Source: Ruminococcaceae bacterium UBA5295
GTDB taxonomy: Bacteria > Bacillota > Clostridia > Oscillospirales > Acutalibacteraceae
DNA length: 64,000 bases
Assembly: GCA_002411365.1 (NCBI GenBank)
Contig: DHSD01000030.1
Coordinates: 96,923 to 160,922 of the forward strand
Direction of reading: 5' to 3'
The position numbers and the translations under genes were made by a program. Positions within the stretch are counted from its first letter, which is position 1, and each line of letters opens with the position of its first letter. The notes beneath the pieces are model-generated. The model saw nothing but the letters and a program-made list of their open reading frames with translations. It did not search any database and had not been told where the DNA came from. Positions 1-7,364 of the stretch are shown in pieces.

Positions 1-338
1 TGTGACTCAAGCCCTTTTTCAAATGAATCCAGTTCCTGCTGTGCCTGAGGCAGAAGTGACAAATCGTTTTCTTCATCTGCAAGCTCAATCAGGGCCATCA
101 AATCATCATAGCCGCTTTTTAGCTTTTCGTATCTTTCAATTTTATTTTTCAGGGAACTGGAGCGCTGCAAGATTTTTTGTGATTTTTCCGCATCATCCCA
201 AAAGTTTGGCACGGTAGTCTTCTGGTCAAGTTCCATAATTTCCTTGCGGATTGCGTCCAGGTTCAAAGTATCCGCAAGGTCATTCAGTTCAGGCTTAAAG
301 CTTTGCAGCGACTGTTTCAGCTCTTCAAATTGAAGCAT
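1..338 (-). CDS. prfB: Peptide chain release factor 2, N-terminal part (cut by window edge)
   Basis: Release factor 2 recognises UGA and UAA stop codons and triggers peptide release on the ribosome. The 112 visible codons match the N-terminal helical region of the RF2 family: a segment ending in VPNFWDDAEKSQK, then coiled helices containing YDDLMALIELADEE. The catalytic GGQ domain lies outside the window. The ATG follows a good ribosome site (AAGGATGG). Most bacterial prfB genes carry an in-frame UGA near codon 25 that is read by +1 frameshifting. Here the frame runs unbroken past the equivalent point (LADTLNLDAIRKE), so autoregulation by frameshifting appears absent. RF1 is the alternative, but the FWDD and YDDL segments favour RF2. 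Confidence 0.88.
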   Translation of the reverse strand, partial: MLQFEELKQSLQSFKPELNDLADTLNLDAIRKEIMELDQKTTVPNFWDDAEKSQKILQRSSSLKNKIERYEKLKSGYDDLMALIELADEENDLSLLPQAQQELDSFEKGLES

Positions 339-386
339 ATAACCATCCTTCAGTCGAATCTTTTTAACTTACTTGCTTAGGTTATA

Positions 387-415
387 ATTATAAAATAATT
401 TGCTATCAAAGTCAA
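387..415 (-). promoter_or_regulatory. Sigma-A promoter of prfB
   Basis: On the minus strand TTGACT (410-415) and TATAAT (387-392) are separated by exactly 17 bp. It lies about 50 bp upstream of the prfB start. Confidence 0.75.
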
Positions 416-507
416 AGTTTATTTCCCTTTCAGCCTTTGAGCAGCCTAAAACTGGCGCGGAATTTGTGAACTCAATGAAAACTTACATCGTAAATCATCG
501 TAAATCG

Positions 508-536
508 TTGAAGTTTTTTGCTTTTTTCGTTACAAT
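508..536 (+). promoter_or_regulatory. Sigma-A promoter of the RING/DUF2628-like gene
   Basis: TTGAAG (508-513) and TACAAT (531-536) with a 17-bp T-rich spacer. The ribosome site AGGAGG (553-558) and ATG at 568 follow closely. Confidence 0.65.
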
Positions 537-567
537 ATAAAGCAGAGCAAATAGGAGGTTCTAAAGT

Positions 568-1605
568 ATGGACTATATCGGTCTGAAATGTCCCATTTGC
601 GGGAAACCTTTTACCGCAGATGATGATATTGTTGTGTGCCCGCAGTGTGGTGCACCTTACCACAGAGAATGTTATATAAGTGCAGGCAAATGTATATATG
701 AAGATAAGCATGGAACCGGCTTTAGCTGGAAGCCGCCTCAGGAAGAAGAAAAAGCTGAGCCTGATATAAAACGCTGCCCGCGCTGCGGTGCGCCGAATTT
801 GAAAAGCGCACTTTTTTGTTCCCATTGCGGACTGCCGCTTTCCGACAGCGCCGAACCTCCTTATGGCACTCCTTTTAACGGCAACCAGCAAACACATGGC
901 AACGGTTCTGCTCAGCATGGCGGAACGCCGCCGGAATATGGCAATTTTCAGGGGCAGCCATTTCCATTCCCGCTCGACCCCCTCGGAGGTGTAAACCCAA
1001 ATGAGCCGATAAACGATGTTCCTGCCGGCGACCTTGCGAAGTTTGTGCAGGGCAATACGCAGTATTATATGCCTGTATTTGCAAGCATAAGCCACTTCAA
1101 AAAAAACCGGTTTAATTTTTCCGCTTTTTTCTTTCAGGGCATTTGGATGCTCTACCGTAAGCTCTATAAAGTTGGCACGATCATAACTGTTATTCAGGGT
1201 GCACTTACAATCGGCTATCTGTTCCTGATGAAATATTTCGTCCTGCCGCTATATGATAAACTGTATGCTGTGGCGGGTCTTACAAAAGATTCTACAAGCT
1301 ATGCAATGACAGCCGAGCAGAAAACTGAACTTGTGCGCCAGCTTTATTCCCTTCCTACACAGCAAAAAATGTTAGTTGCCGTTCCGTTCTTCTTCTTTGT
1401 GGCCGCACTTGCCATCATGCTCATATGCGGCTTTGTAGGCAATCGGATGTACCTGAAATATTCAGTTTCACAGGTCGGAAAAATAAGGAGTGAAACTTCT
1501 TCCCCAACTGATTTTGCGATACGCTTGCAACAGAACGGCGGAGTAAATACTACGCTTGGCGTTACACTTGGGCTGTGCTTTATGATTATTTTCTTTGTTT
1601 CCTAA
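568..1605 (+). CDS. RING-finger / zinc-ribbon membrane protein with DUF2628-like C-terminus
   Basis: 345 aa. The N-terminus carries a prokaryotic RING-type cluster (Cys8, Cys11, Cys24, Cys27, His32, Cys35), followed near residues 69-88 by a zinc ribbon (RCPRCGAPN ... FCSHCG). A Gly/Pro-rich linker leads to a C-terminal part that begins FNFSAFFFQGIWMLYRKLYK, resembling the DUF2628 signature, with about three hydrophobic helices (roughly 203-228, 268-295 and 328-345). There is no signal peptide, so the zinc domains are probably cytoplasmic. The molecular function is unknown. It seems to be a single-gene unit with its own promoter; an 8-bp stem (AAATCGGC/GCCGATTT) overlaps its stop codon but has no T-run, so transcription may continue into galU. 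Confidence 0.75.
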   Translation: MDYIGLKCPICGKPFTADDDIVVCPQCGAPYHRECYISAGKCIYEDKHGTGFSWKPPQEEEKAEPDIKRCPRCGAPNLKSALFCSHCGLPLSDSAEPPYGTPFNGNQQTHGNGSAQHGGTPPEYGNFQGQPFPFPLDPLGGVNPNEPINDVPAGDLAKFVQGNTQYYMPVFASISHFKKNRFNFSAFFFQGIWMLYRKLYKVGTIITVIQGALTIGYLFLMKYFVLPLYDKLYAVAGLTKDSTSYAMTAEQKTELVRQLYSLPTQQKMLVAVPFFFFVAALAIMLICGFVGNRMYLKYSVSQVGKIRSETSSPTDFAIRLQQNGGVNTTLGVTLGLCFMIIFFVS

Positions 1606-1662
1606 AATCGGCTATAGGTATTTTGCCGATTTAAAATACCAACACTTTAGGAGTTGTATAAA

Positions 1663-2538
1663 ATGAAAGTTAAAAAAGCTGTTATACCGGCAGCCGGCCT
1701 TGGAACCAGAGTGCTCCCAGCTACAAAATCCATGCCTAAGGAAATGCTTCCAATCGTCGACAAACCGGCTATCCAGTATATTGTTGAAGAAGCAGTCAAT
1801 TCCGGAATCACAGATATCTTAATAATCACAAACCGCGGCAAAGGGTTGATTGAAGACCATTTCGACCGTGCACCGGAACTTGAAGCGAGACTTAAAAACG
1901 GCGGGCCTGAAAAGCAAAAAATACTTAATGAAATAATAAGTATTGCACACAAGGCAAATATTTATTTTGTCCGCCAGAAAGAAACACGCGGGCTCGGCCA
2001 TGCCGTGAACTGCGCACGTTCTTTTGTAGGCAATGAGCCGTTTGCCGTGCTTTACGGTGACGATGTCATTATCGGCAAAGATCCGGCATGTGCCCAACTT
2101 ATACGCGCATATGACGAATTCGGGCTCGGTGTTGTCGGTGTCAACAAGGTTTCGAAAAAAGACATATCAAAGTATAGCTCCCTTAAAGTAGAGCCACTAC
2201 ATGACAACTGCTTCAGATGCACAGATATGATTGAAAAGCCATCTCCAGATAAAGTCATGTCACTTTATTCAATTCTTGGGCGCTGCGTCCTTCCTCCTGA
2301 TATTTTTACAATACTTGACCATACAGAGCCTGGGGCAGGCGGAGAAATACAGCTTACAGATGCAATGCGTACACTCGCGCGCCGTGACGGAATGGTCGCT
2401 GTAAACTTCACCGGCAAGCGATATGACATGGGTAATAAGCTCGGTATTATGAAGGCTCAGGTAGAAGTTGCCCTTCAGCACCCGGAAATCGGCAAAGAGT
2501 TCCGCGCTTACCTGAAAGAACTCTGCAAGACACTGTAA
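1663..2538 (+). CDS. galU: UTP-glucose-1-phosphate uridylyltransferase
   Basis: 291 aa. Makes UDP-glucose from UTP and glucose-1-phosphate for cell-envelope glycans. The N-terminus has the nucleotidyltransferase signature AAGLGTRVLPATKS followed by MPKEMLPIVDKPAIQYIV, typical of GalU. Mid-protein motifs YGDDV and EKPSPDKV and the C-terminal KRYDMGNKLGIMKA also fit. The ATG at 1663 is chosen over a TTG three codons earlier because TAGGAG (1648-1653) lies nine bases before it. Length matches the family. No promoter is seen between it and the upstream RING protein, so it may be co-transcribed with that gene. Confidence 0.95.
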   Translation: MKVKKAVIPAAGLGTRVLPATKSMPKEMLPIVDKPAIQYIVEEAVNSGITDILIITNRGKGLIEDHFDRAPELEARLKNGGPEKQKILNEIISIAHKANIYFVRQKETRGLGHAVNCARSFVGNEPFAVLYGDDVIIGKDPACAQLIRAYDEFGLGVVGVNKVSKKDISKYSSLKVEPLHDNCFRCTDMIEKPSPDKVMSLYSILGRCVLPPDIFTILDHTEPGAGGEIQLTDAMRTLARRDGMVAVNFTGKRYDMGNKLGIMKAQVEVALQHPEIGKEFRAYLKELCKTL

Positions 2539-2552
2539 TTTTTTCTTTTGTA

Positions 2553-2581
2553 TTGACGCAACTTCGATTTATTGATATAAT
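2553..2581 (+). promoter_or_regulatory. Sigma-A promoter of rpsF-ssb-rpsR
   Basis: TTGACG (2553-2558), 17-bp spacer, perfect TATAAT (2576-2581). It sits directly after galU and drives the ribosomal protein operon. Confidence 0.8.
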
Positions 2582-2600
2582 AAATAAGGTTGCCTTGAAA

Positions 2601-2639
2601 AAGGCTGCCATCCTTGCTCCCAATTCAGTTGGGGGCCTT
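2601..2639 (+). promoter_or_regulatory. Hairpin in rpsF leader, possible S6:S18 autoregulatory site
   Basis: The leader folds as AAGG (2601-2604) with CCTT (2636-2639), an 11-nt one-sided bulge, and an inner stem CTCCCAA/TTGGGGG closed by TTCAG. Leaders bound by the S6:S18 complex are known upstream of rpsF in many bacteria. The position fits, but I cannot confirm the conserved bulge motif, so the regulatory role is inference. Confidence 0.35.
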
Positions 2640-2662
2640 AAGACCAAAAGGAGGTGCAAAAA

Positions 2663-3022
2663 ATGCCAGAAACAGAGATTAAAAAGCCTTACGAAACTGT
2701 ATTTATCCTTTCTATGAAACTCGGTGAAGACGGTATTAAAGCTGCAATCCAGAAATTCAAGGATCTGATTGCCGAAAACGGTACAGTCGAAAATGTTGAC
2801 GAATGGGGCAAGCGCAGGCTTGCGTACCAAATTGACAAAGAAGACGAGGGTTATTACACACTCATCAGCTTCACATGTTCTCCTGAATTCGTCAGTGAGC
2901 TCGACCGTGTCTACAACATTACAGACGGTGTTCTCCGCTCACTTATCGTTTGCAGGGAAGAATCGGCTAAGCCGAAAAAGGCTGAGCCTGAAGCCAGCAA
3001 GTCAGAAGAAAAGGAAGCGTAA
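2663..3022 (+). CDS. rpsF: 30S ribosomal protein S6
   Basis: 119 aa. S6 binds 16S rRNA as a heterodimer with S18 in the platform of the small subunit. The sequence YETVFILSMKLGEDG, then ENVDEWGKRRLAYQIDKEDEG and VYNITDGVLRSLIV, is the S6 ferredoxin-like fold. A charged Lys/Glu-rich tail follows. ATG at 2663 has AAGGAGG eight bases upstream; an in-frame GTG at 2654 overlaps that ribosome site and is rejected. First gene of the classic rpsF-ssb-rpsR operon, which makes both S6 and S18 together. Confidence 0.96.
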   Translation: MPETEIKKPYETVFILSMKLGEDGIKAAIQKFKDLIAENGTVENVDEWGKRRLAYQIDKEDEGYYTLISFTCSPEFVSELDRVYNITDGVLRSLIVCREESAKPKKAEPEASKSEEKEA

Positions 3023-3027
3023 GTGAA

Positions 3028-3519
3028 ATGCTGAATGTTGCTGTTCTTATGGGGCGCTTTGTTGCTGACCCTGAACTCAGGCAGACACCAAGCGGCGTTT
3101 CGGTAACAAGTTTTACACTTGCCGTAGACCGTTCGTATGTAAAACCAGGGACAGAGCGTCAGGCAGATTTTATTGATATAGTTGCGTGGCGCAGCACAGC
3201 GGAGTTCGTCTGTAAATATTTTCGCAAAGGCCAGCTTGCTGCCGTGCAGGGCTCTATACAGACACGCACATATACTGATAAAAACGGAATAAAGCGCAAA
3301 GCTTTTGAAATTGTTGCAGACAATGTCCATTTTGCGGAGCCAAAGCGCAGTGCGGATGCATCTGTGAATGCTGCACATTCGTCTTCGCCTGCAAAACAGA
3401 GTGCATCAAGTGCTTCAAATGAAGCGCCTGCTAAAGAACAACAGTCTGCGCCTGCCTATACGAACGGCAATACTGATGATTTCGAAGAAATTCCTAGCGA
3501 TGACGACTTACCGTTCTGA
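3028..3519 (+). CDS. ssb: Single-stranded DNA-binding protein
   Basis: 163 aa. Coats single-stranded DNA during replication and repair and recruits partner enzymes. The OB fold starts MLNVAVLMGRFVADPELRQT and continues through FIDIVAWRSTAEFVCKYF and GQLAAVQGSIQTRTYTDKNG. A low-complexity Ala/Ser/Gln linker leads to the conserved acidic tip DDDLPF, the docking peptide for repair and replication proteins. Lies between rpsF and rpsR as in most Firmicutes. Confidence 0.97.
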   Translation: MLNVAVLMGRFVADPELRQTPSGVSVTSFTLAVDRSYVKPGTERQADFIDIVAWRSTAEFVCKYFRKGQLAAVQGSIQTRTYTDKNGIKRKAFEIVADNVHFAEPKRSADASVNAAHSSSPAKQSASSASNEAPAKEQQSAPAYTNGNTDDFEEIPSDDDLPF

Positions 3520-3555
3520 GTTTTAATGAGTTTTAAAAGGAAGGAGAGATTTCTC

Positions 3556-3822
3556 ATGGCTGAATACAATAGAAACGAAAGGCCCGAAAGGGAACGCCGT
3601 TCCGGCGGCCGCAGAGGCCACAGGAAAGTTTGCAGTTTCTGTGTTGATAAAGTAGAAAACATTGACTACAAAGATGTTGCGAAGCTTCGCCGTTTCATTT
3701 CTGAAAGGGCGAAAATACTGCCGCGCAGAGTCACAGGAACATGCGCACGCCACCAGCGTCAGCTGACACTTGCAATTAAACGCGCACGCCATCTTGCACT
3801 CCTGCCGTTCAGCAGTGACTGA
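3556..3822 (+). CDS. rpsR: 30S ribosomal protein S18 (zinc-binding form)
   Basis: 88 aa. Partner of S6 in the small-subunit platform. The core KVCSFCVDKVENIDYKDV and TGTCARHQRQLTLAIKRARH are diagnostic. It keeps the CxxC...CxRH set of the zinc-coordinating C+ form. ATG at 3556 follows AAGGAGAG; an upstream in-frame ATG (3526) would add ten residues unlike S18 and lacks a ribosome site. Last gene of its operon, closed by a strong terminator. Confidence 0.96.
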   Translation: MAEYNRNERPERERRSGGRRGHRKVCSFCVDKVENIDYKDVAKLRRFISERAKILPRRVTGTCARHQRQLTLAIKRARHLALLPFSSD

Positions 3823-3844
3823 AACTGTGTTATTATATTTGTAA

Positions 3845-3880
3845 AAAATCCCCGCCATCAACTACTGGCGGGGATTTTGT
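3845..3880. terminator. Bidirectional intrinsic terminator between rpsR and the pseudokinase gene
   Basis: A 13-bp perfect stem AAAATCCCCGCCA / TGGCGGGGATTTT with an 8-nt loop. T-rich flanks on both strands fit termination of both converging units. Confidence 0.85.
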
Positions 3881-3896
3881 TCTGTTGTTCATTCAT

Positions 3897-5591
3897 TTAC
3901 TGTTCGGAAGACGTCGTATCGTCGTCATCCGAGCCTGAACTTACAATAATTGTCACTTTTGTTCCATAAGCCATTTGATTGCCCGCTTCAGCTTTCTGGT
4001 ATCCAATCACTTTCCATTTAGACACAGTGCTGCTTGGTTGTTCCGCTGCAGTTGGCACAAACCCTGCCGATGTAACGGCGGCAGACGCTTCTGAAAGGGT
4101 TTTTCCTTTAATATCCGGAAGCGTCCGCACTGCCGCTCCCTGGCTCACTACAACAACTATTGCTGTGTTTCTAAGCATTTTAGTGCCTGGCTTTGGGTCT
4201 TGAGAAAGAATGCAGCCTTCCGGGATAGTATCGCTGAACTGTGGAGACGAAAGGAGTATTTGGTACTGCCTGTCTGTACTGTTGGAAGAAGCACTTGCAA
4301 TCTCGGAATATTTTTGGCCTATAAGATTAGGGACCGTAATTTTTTCGTCGTCGGGTTCAGAGTCTTCAGATGACGATGGTTCTGAAGCTGGCTGAGAAAC
4401 CTGAGAAGAAACGTTCTGGGCAGCACTTAGCTGTGAATGTTCACCTGAATGGTTCATCCATACAATACCAATCACCGCAAATATGACAAGCATTGCAAGG
4501 CATGATAGCAGCCCCCACCGAAAGCTTGAAGAAGCCTTCGGTGCCTTCGCACCTTCATCAGGCACAGAAGCTTTTTTTTGTTGCGGAGCGACTTTATCAA
4601 ACTTCTGGCTTGCCTCAATGGCTGCCGTAACGGCAGGGGCTACTGAAATCTGCCCGCGGAGGAGCTCAAACGCCTGCGTGCGTTTTTCCGTATCAATCTG
4701 CAAAGCGTTTGCAAGAGCTGAAATGGCATACGGCGGCAAAGTATGCAGAATCGCATTCGGTATCAACAGCCTTGTATCATTGCGCCGTTTAGGCGCTTCT
4801 GGCGGGAGCTTGCCTGTAAGGACAAAAAACAAAGATGCGGCAAATCCATATACATCCGTTGCCTCTGTAAGAGGGTCGCCCATTATATACTGTTCAATTG
4901 CAGCGCACCCCGGCACAAGGTCCGGCGCAAGGTCGGTGTCCATCTGGCGCACCGCAGGTATTGAAAAGCCACCAAGCTTCATTTTCCCGTCTTTCATAAT
5001 AAGCAGTGTGTCTGGTGAAATGCCAAAATGGTTTATCGAGTTGGCATGAAGAGCAGAAAGGTCAGACAAAACTGGCATAAAAAGTTGCCGCGCCATGTTC
5101 CAGCCAAGGTTTCCCCCACTTTTTTTTACAAAATAGCGCAAAGTGATGCTGTCTTCCCATTCGGAAACTGTGTATGCAGCTTTATTTTCTTCAAAAATGT
5201 CATAAATCAGAACTACGGATGAAAGGTCACGCATATGTGCGCGCGCACGTGCATAATTGAGAAAAACATCCAGGTTTTCTTTAAACGCAAGTTCATTTCC
5301 GCCAAGCACATTAACTGTTTTGCCGTCATCTGCACGTTCTGCGAGAGTCGCCGGAAAATATTCATGAAGCCCAACAGGTATATTGAGAGCTTTGTCAAAA
5401 CCTATATACGTTATTCCTTCACCATTTGTCTTTTTTGCACATCCAACCGCATAGCGGTTTTGAAGCACTGTGCCGTATGGAAGCGCACCTTTTTTCTGTG
5501 GTTTATCTTTTTGGTACCCGCATACCGGGCAGACCGCTTTCCCCTGCATATCAGACATACAGTTCATACACAGATTTTCAAAATCGGTCAT
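3897..5591 (-). CDS. Zinc-ribbon transmembrane PASTA protein with a degenerate (pseudo)kinase domain
   Basis: 564 aa. Order of parts: zinc ribbon (Cys8, Cys11, Cys21, Cys24), a Ser/Thr-kinase-like fold (about 40-310), a linker, one transmembrane helix (WGLLSCLAMLVIFAVIGIVW, about 362-382), an Ser/Glu/Asp-rich stretch, then two PASTA domains outside the cell (DEKITVPNLIGQKYSEI and VRTLPDIKGKTLSEA) and an acidic tail. Related kinases have GxGGFG, VAIKEYFP, HRD...N and DFG. Here the glycine loop is shrunken (TNGEGITYIG), VAIK is VGLH (His76), HRD is HFG with the Asn replaced by Thr (INHFGISPDTLLI), and DFG is GGF. All catalytic residues are therefore gone, while structural motifs (EYFP, IEQYIMGDPLTEATDVYGFAA) remain. 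It probably acts as a non-catalytic sensor or scaffold linking wall peptides to the cytoplasm. ATG follows CGGAGGC. Confidence 0.85.
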   Translation of the reverse strand: MTDFENLCMNCMSDMQGKAVCPVCGYQKDKPQKKGALPYGTVLQNRYAVGCAKKTNGEGITYIGFDKALNIPVGLHEYFPATLAERADDGKTVNVLGGNELAFKENLDVFLNYARARAHMRDLSSVVLIYDIFEENKAAYTVSEWEDSITLRYFVKKSGGNLGWNMARQLFMPVLSDLSALHANSINHFGISPDTLLIMKDGKMKLGGFSIPAVRQMDTDLAPDLVPGCAAIEQYIMGDPLTEATDVYGFAASLFFVLTGKLPPEAPKRRNDTRLLIPNAILHTLPPYAISALANALQIDTEKRTQAFELLRGQISVAPAVTAAIEASQKFDKVAPQQKKASVPDEGAKAPKASSSFRWGLLSCLAMLVIFAVIGIVWMNHSGEHSQLSAAQNVSSQVSQPASEPSSSEDSEPDDEKITVPNLIGQKYSEIASASSNSTDRQYQILLSSPQFSDTIPEGCILSQDPKPGTKMLRNTAIVVVVSQGAAVRTLPDIKGKTLSEASAAVTSAGFVPTAAEQPSSTVSKWKVIGYQKAEAGNQMAYGTKVTIIVSSGSDDDDTTSSEQ

Positions 5592-5710
5592 ACTTGTGCC
5601 TCCGAATTACAAATTTATTGTCTTATTTATAATCTTCCTCAATTAATTTCACGGTATGCAAGCAAAATAATTATTCTGCGTAAATTTGAAAATTTATTGG
5701 GAAAGCGATA

Positions 5711-5827
5711 TTAAAAGTAAAAAAGCCTTTTGCAGAAAAAGACTTTTGGAAAACAATTATAAATAATTTCCAACGCAAGATATAACTTCCAGTTGAATAT
5801 ATTATTCCCCATGCGTTTAATTCCAAT
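5711..5827 (-). ncRNA. Candidate structured small RNA or 5' attenuator
   Basis: A transcript from the promoter just upstream would be about 115 nt and would end at an intrinsic terminator: AAAAGTCTTTT/AAAAGGCTTTT (5721-5747) followed by six U. Within it I see a three-way junction: stem AACGCA/TGCGTT (5772-5777 with 5812-5817) enclosing hairpins AACT-AGTT (5784-5794) and GAATA-TATTC (5795-5807). A long hairpin TTGGAAA/TTTCCAA (5746-5773) follows. No known riboswitch class was recognised. It may be a free-standing small RNA, or a leader controlling read-through into the pseudokinase 120 bp downstream. Confidence 0.45.
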
Positions 5828-5833
5828 CGGTTA

Positions 5834-5863
5834 ATTATACCATAATAAAGCAGCATTTTTCAA
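5834..5863 (-). promoter_or_regulatory. Sigma-A promoter with extended -10 upstream of the candidate small RNA
   Basis: Minus strand TTGAAA (5858-5863), 18-bp spacer ending in TGG, TATAAT (5834-5839). The TGn element makes this a good extended -10 promoter. Confidence 0.65.
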
Positions 5864-5971
5864 GTGAGCTGTCTGTAATCTCTTTAACTATATTCTTTTT
5901 TGTATATTTAGCATAAATTTATTTATATGCAATTATATATAATGTTTCAATACTGTACGGCTAAGTGTTTG

Positions 5972-5980
5972 TGGTATAAT
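5972..5980 (+). promoter_or_regulatory. Extended -10 promoter of nfo-ogt
   Basis: TGGTATAAT is a perfect TGn-TATAAT extended -10. No convincing -35 hexamer lies 16-18 bp upstream. It is 48 bp before the nfo start. Confidence 0.6.
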
Positions 5981-6027
5981 TATATTGTATTATATTAAAA
6001 ATAAAGCATGAAATTCAGGAGGATAAT

Positions 6028-6885
6028 ATGTTTAAAATTGGCTGCCATCTGTCTGCATCAAAAGGCTATTTAGCCATGGGAAAGCAGGCCGTAGATATTG
6101 GCGCAAACACGTTCCAGTTCTTTTCACGCAATCCGCGCGGTGGAAGTGCAAAGGCACTTGATGCCGACGATATTACCGCTTACCGGCAGTTTGCAGCAGA
6201 GCACGGTATGTTTCCTATCCTCGCACACGCGCCATATACGCTTAACGCATGTGCAGCCAAAGAAAATCTGCGCACATTTGCACACAATACAATGGAGGAC
6301 GACCTCAGCCGCTTAGAGCATATCCCAGGCAGCATGTACAATTTCCACCCCGGCAGCCATGTAGGCCAGGGTGCCGAAACCGGAATACGCTATATCTCAG
6401 AAATGCTTAATTCTATTTTGAAGCCAGCGCAGTCGACTACAGTCCTGCTTGAAACTATGGCTGGAAAGGGCAGCGAAGTCGGCCGTACTTTTGAAGAACT
6501 GCGTGCTATTATAGACCGCGTAGAGCAACAGCAGCTTCTTGGCGTATGCCTTGACACATGCCATATTTCCGATGGCGGATATGACATTGTAAACCATCTT
6601 GATGATGTTATAGATGAGTTTGACCGTGTAATAGGGTTAGAAAGGCTGAAAGCAATACATCTTAATGACAGCATGAATCCGCTCGGCAGCCACAAAGACA
6701 GGCACCAAAAAATCGGGCAGGGTTATATAGGCCTTGACGCCATTGAAAGGATAATAAACCACCCAGTGCTGCGCGACCTGCCATTTTATCTTGAAACACC
6801 TAATGACATATATGGCTATGCAAAAGAAATAGCGCTGCTCAAAAGTCTTTACCATGAAAATTCGGATGATAGAGCGAAAAAATGA
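6028..6885 (+). CDS. nfo: Endonuclease IV (AP endonuclease)
   Basis: 285 aa. Cleaves DNA 5' to abasic sites in base-excision repair and uses three zinc ions. The TIM-barrel metal ligands are all present: the His of AHAPYTLN, HPGSHVG, LLETMAGKG, LDTCHISDGGYD, IHLNDS, KDRHQKIGQG and the Glu of FYLETP. Length is normal. The start has AGGAGG seven bases before ATG. Its stop overlaps the ogt start (ATGA), so the two repair genes are translationally coupled. Confidence 0.96.
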   Translation: MFKIGCHLSASKGYLAMGKQAVDIGANTFQFFSRNPRGGSAKALDADDITAYRQFAAEHGMFPILAHAPYTLNACAAKENLRTFAHNTMEDDLSRLEHIPGSMYNFHPGSHVGQGAETGIRYISEMLNSILKPAQSTTVLLETMAGKGSEVGRTFEELRAIIDRVEQQQLLGVCLDTCHISDGGYDIVNHLDDVIDEFDRVIGLERLKAIHLNDSMNPLGSHKDRHQKIGQGYIGLDAIERIINHPVLRDLPFYLETPNDIYGYAKEIALLKSLYHENSDDRAKK

Positions 6886-7349
6886 AAAATTTTCTCTCGG
6901 TAGAATCGCCAATCGGCACTCTGACTATTGCAGAAGATGGGATCGGAATTACCGATATCTGCATGTCAAGTGAAACACCAGGCACAAAAATACAGTCTAA
7001 AAGTACGCAGCTCCTTTGTGGAGCGGCAAAGCAGCTCTCTGAGTATTTCTCAGGCAAAAGGGAAACGTTTACGCTGCCGCTTTCGTTGCACGGCACTGAG
7101 TTTCAGCTTGCGGTTTGGAAAGCGCTGCACAACATTCCTTACGGTGAAACAAAAAGTTACAAGCAGATAGCAGAGCAGCTCGGCCGGCCAAAAGCCTTCA
7201 GGGCTGTTGGAATGGCGAACAGGTGCAACCCAATACTGATAGCTGTTCCCTGCCATCGGGTCATCGGGTCAGGCGGCAGCCTTACAGGCTACCGCGCCGG
7301 CCTTGAAGCAAAGCGTTTCCTTCTTGCGCTTGAGCAAAAATATAAGTGA
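6882..7349 (+). CDS. ogt: Methylated-DNA--protein-cysteine methyltransferase
   Basis: 155 aa. Suicidal repair protein that moves the alkyl group from O6-alkylguanine to its own cysteine. The active-site motif IAVPCHRVIG is intact and is preceded by the helix-turn-helix segment TKSYKQIAEQLGRPKAFRAVG, whose Arg finger flips the base. C-terminal LTGYRAGLEAKRFLLALE is typical. Overlaps nfo by 4 bp, so both probably act as one repair operon against alkylation and oxidative damage. Confidence 0.95.
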   Translation: MKNFLSVESPIGTLTIAEDGIGITDICMSSETPGTKIQSKSTQLLCGAAKQLSEYFSGKRETFTLPLSLHGTEFQLAVWKALHNIPYGETKSYKQIAEQLGRPKAFRAVGMANRCNPILIAVPCHRVIGSGGSLTGYRAGLEAKRFLLALEQKYK

Positions 7350-7364
7350 AGCCGCATCAAAGTT

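Larger units (their letters stand above)
5592..6027. other. 436-bp AT-rich intergenic region between two divergent genes
   Basis: It holds no convincing protein gene; the short open frames here lack ribosome sites and family resemblance. It contains a minus-strand promoter, hairpins and terminator (5711-5863, listed separately) and the extended -10 promoter of nfo. About 110 bp between these (5864-5971) is AT-rich with no recognised signal. No clear separate promoter for the pseudokinase is seen in 5592-5710. Confidence 0.6.

Noticed and set aside
240..290. CTTTGA string in prfB as a frameshift site
   Set aside because: It is in the wrong frame relative to the reading frame on either side, so it cannot serve as the programmed +1 site.
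472..1095. 207-codon minus-strand frame across the RING protein gene
   Set aside because: Opposes a gene with good promoter, ribosome site and recognised domains; composition is not protein-like.
1605..1632. Hairpin after the RING protein as terminator
   Set aside because: Eight-bp stem with a 12-nt loop but no T-run on the plus strand; left as a weak structure only.
5671..5856. 61-codon minus-strand open frame in the pseudokinase leader
   Set aside because: No ribosome site, no family resemblance, and it overlaps the structured transcript and its terminator.
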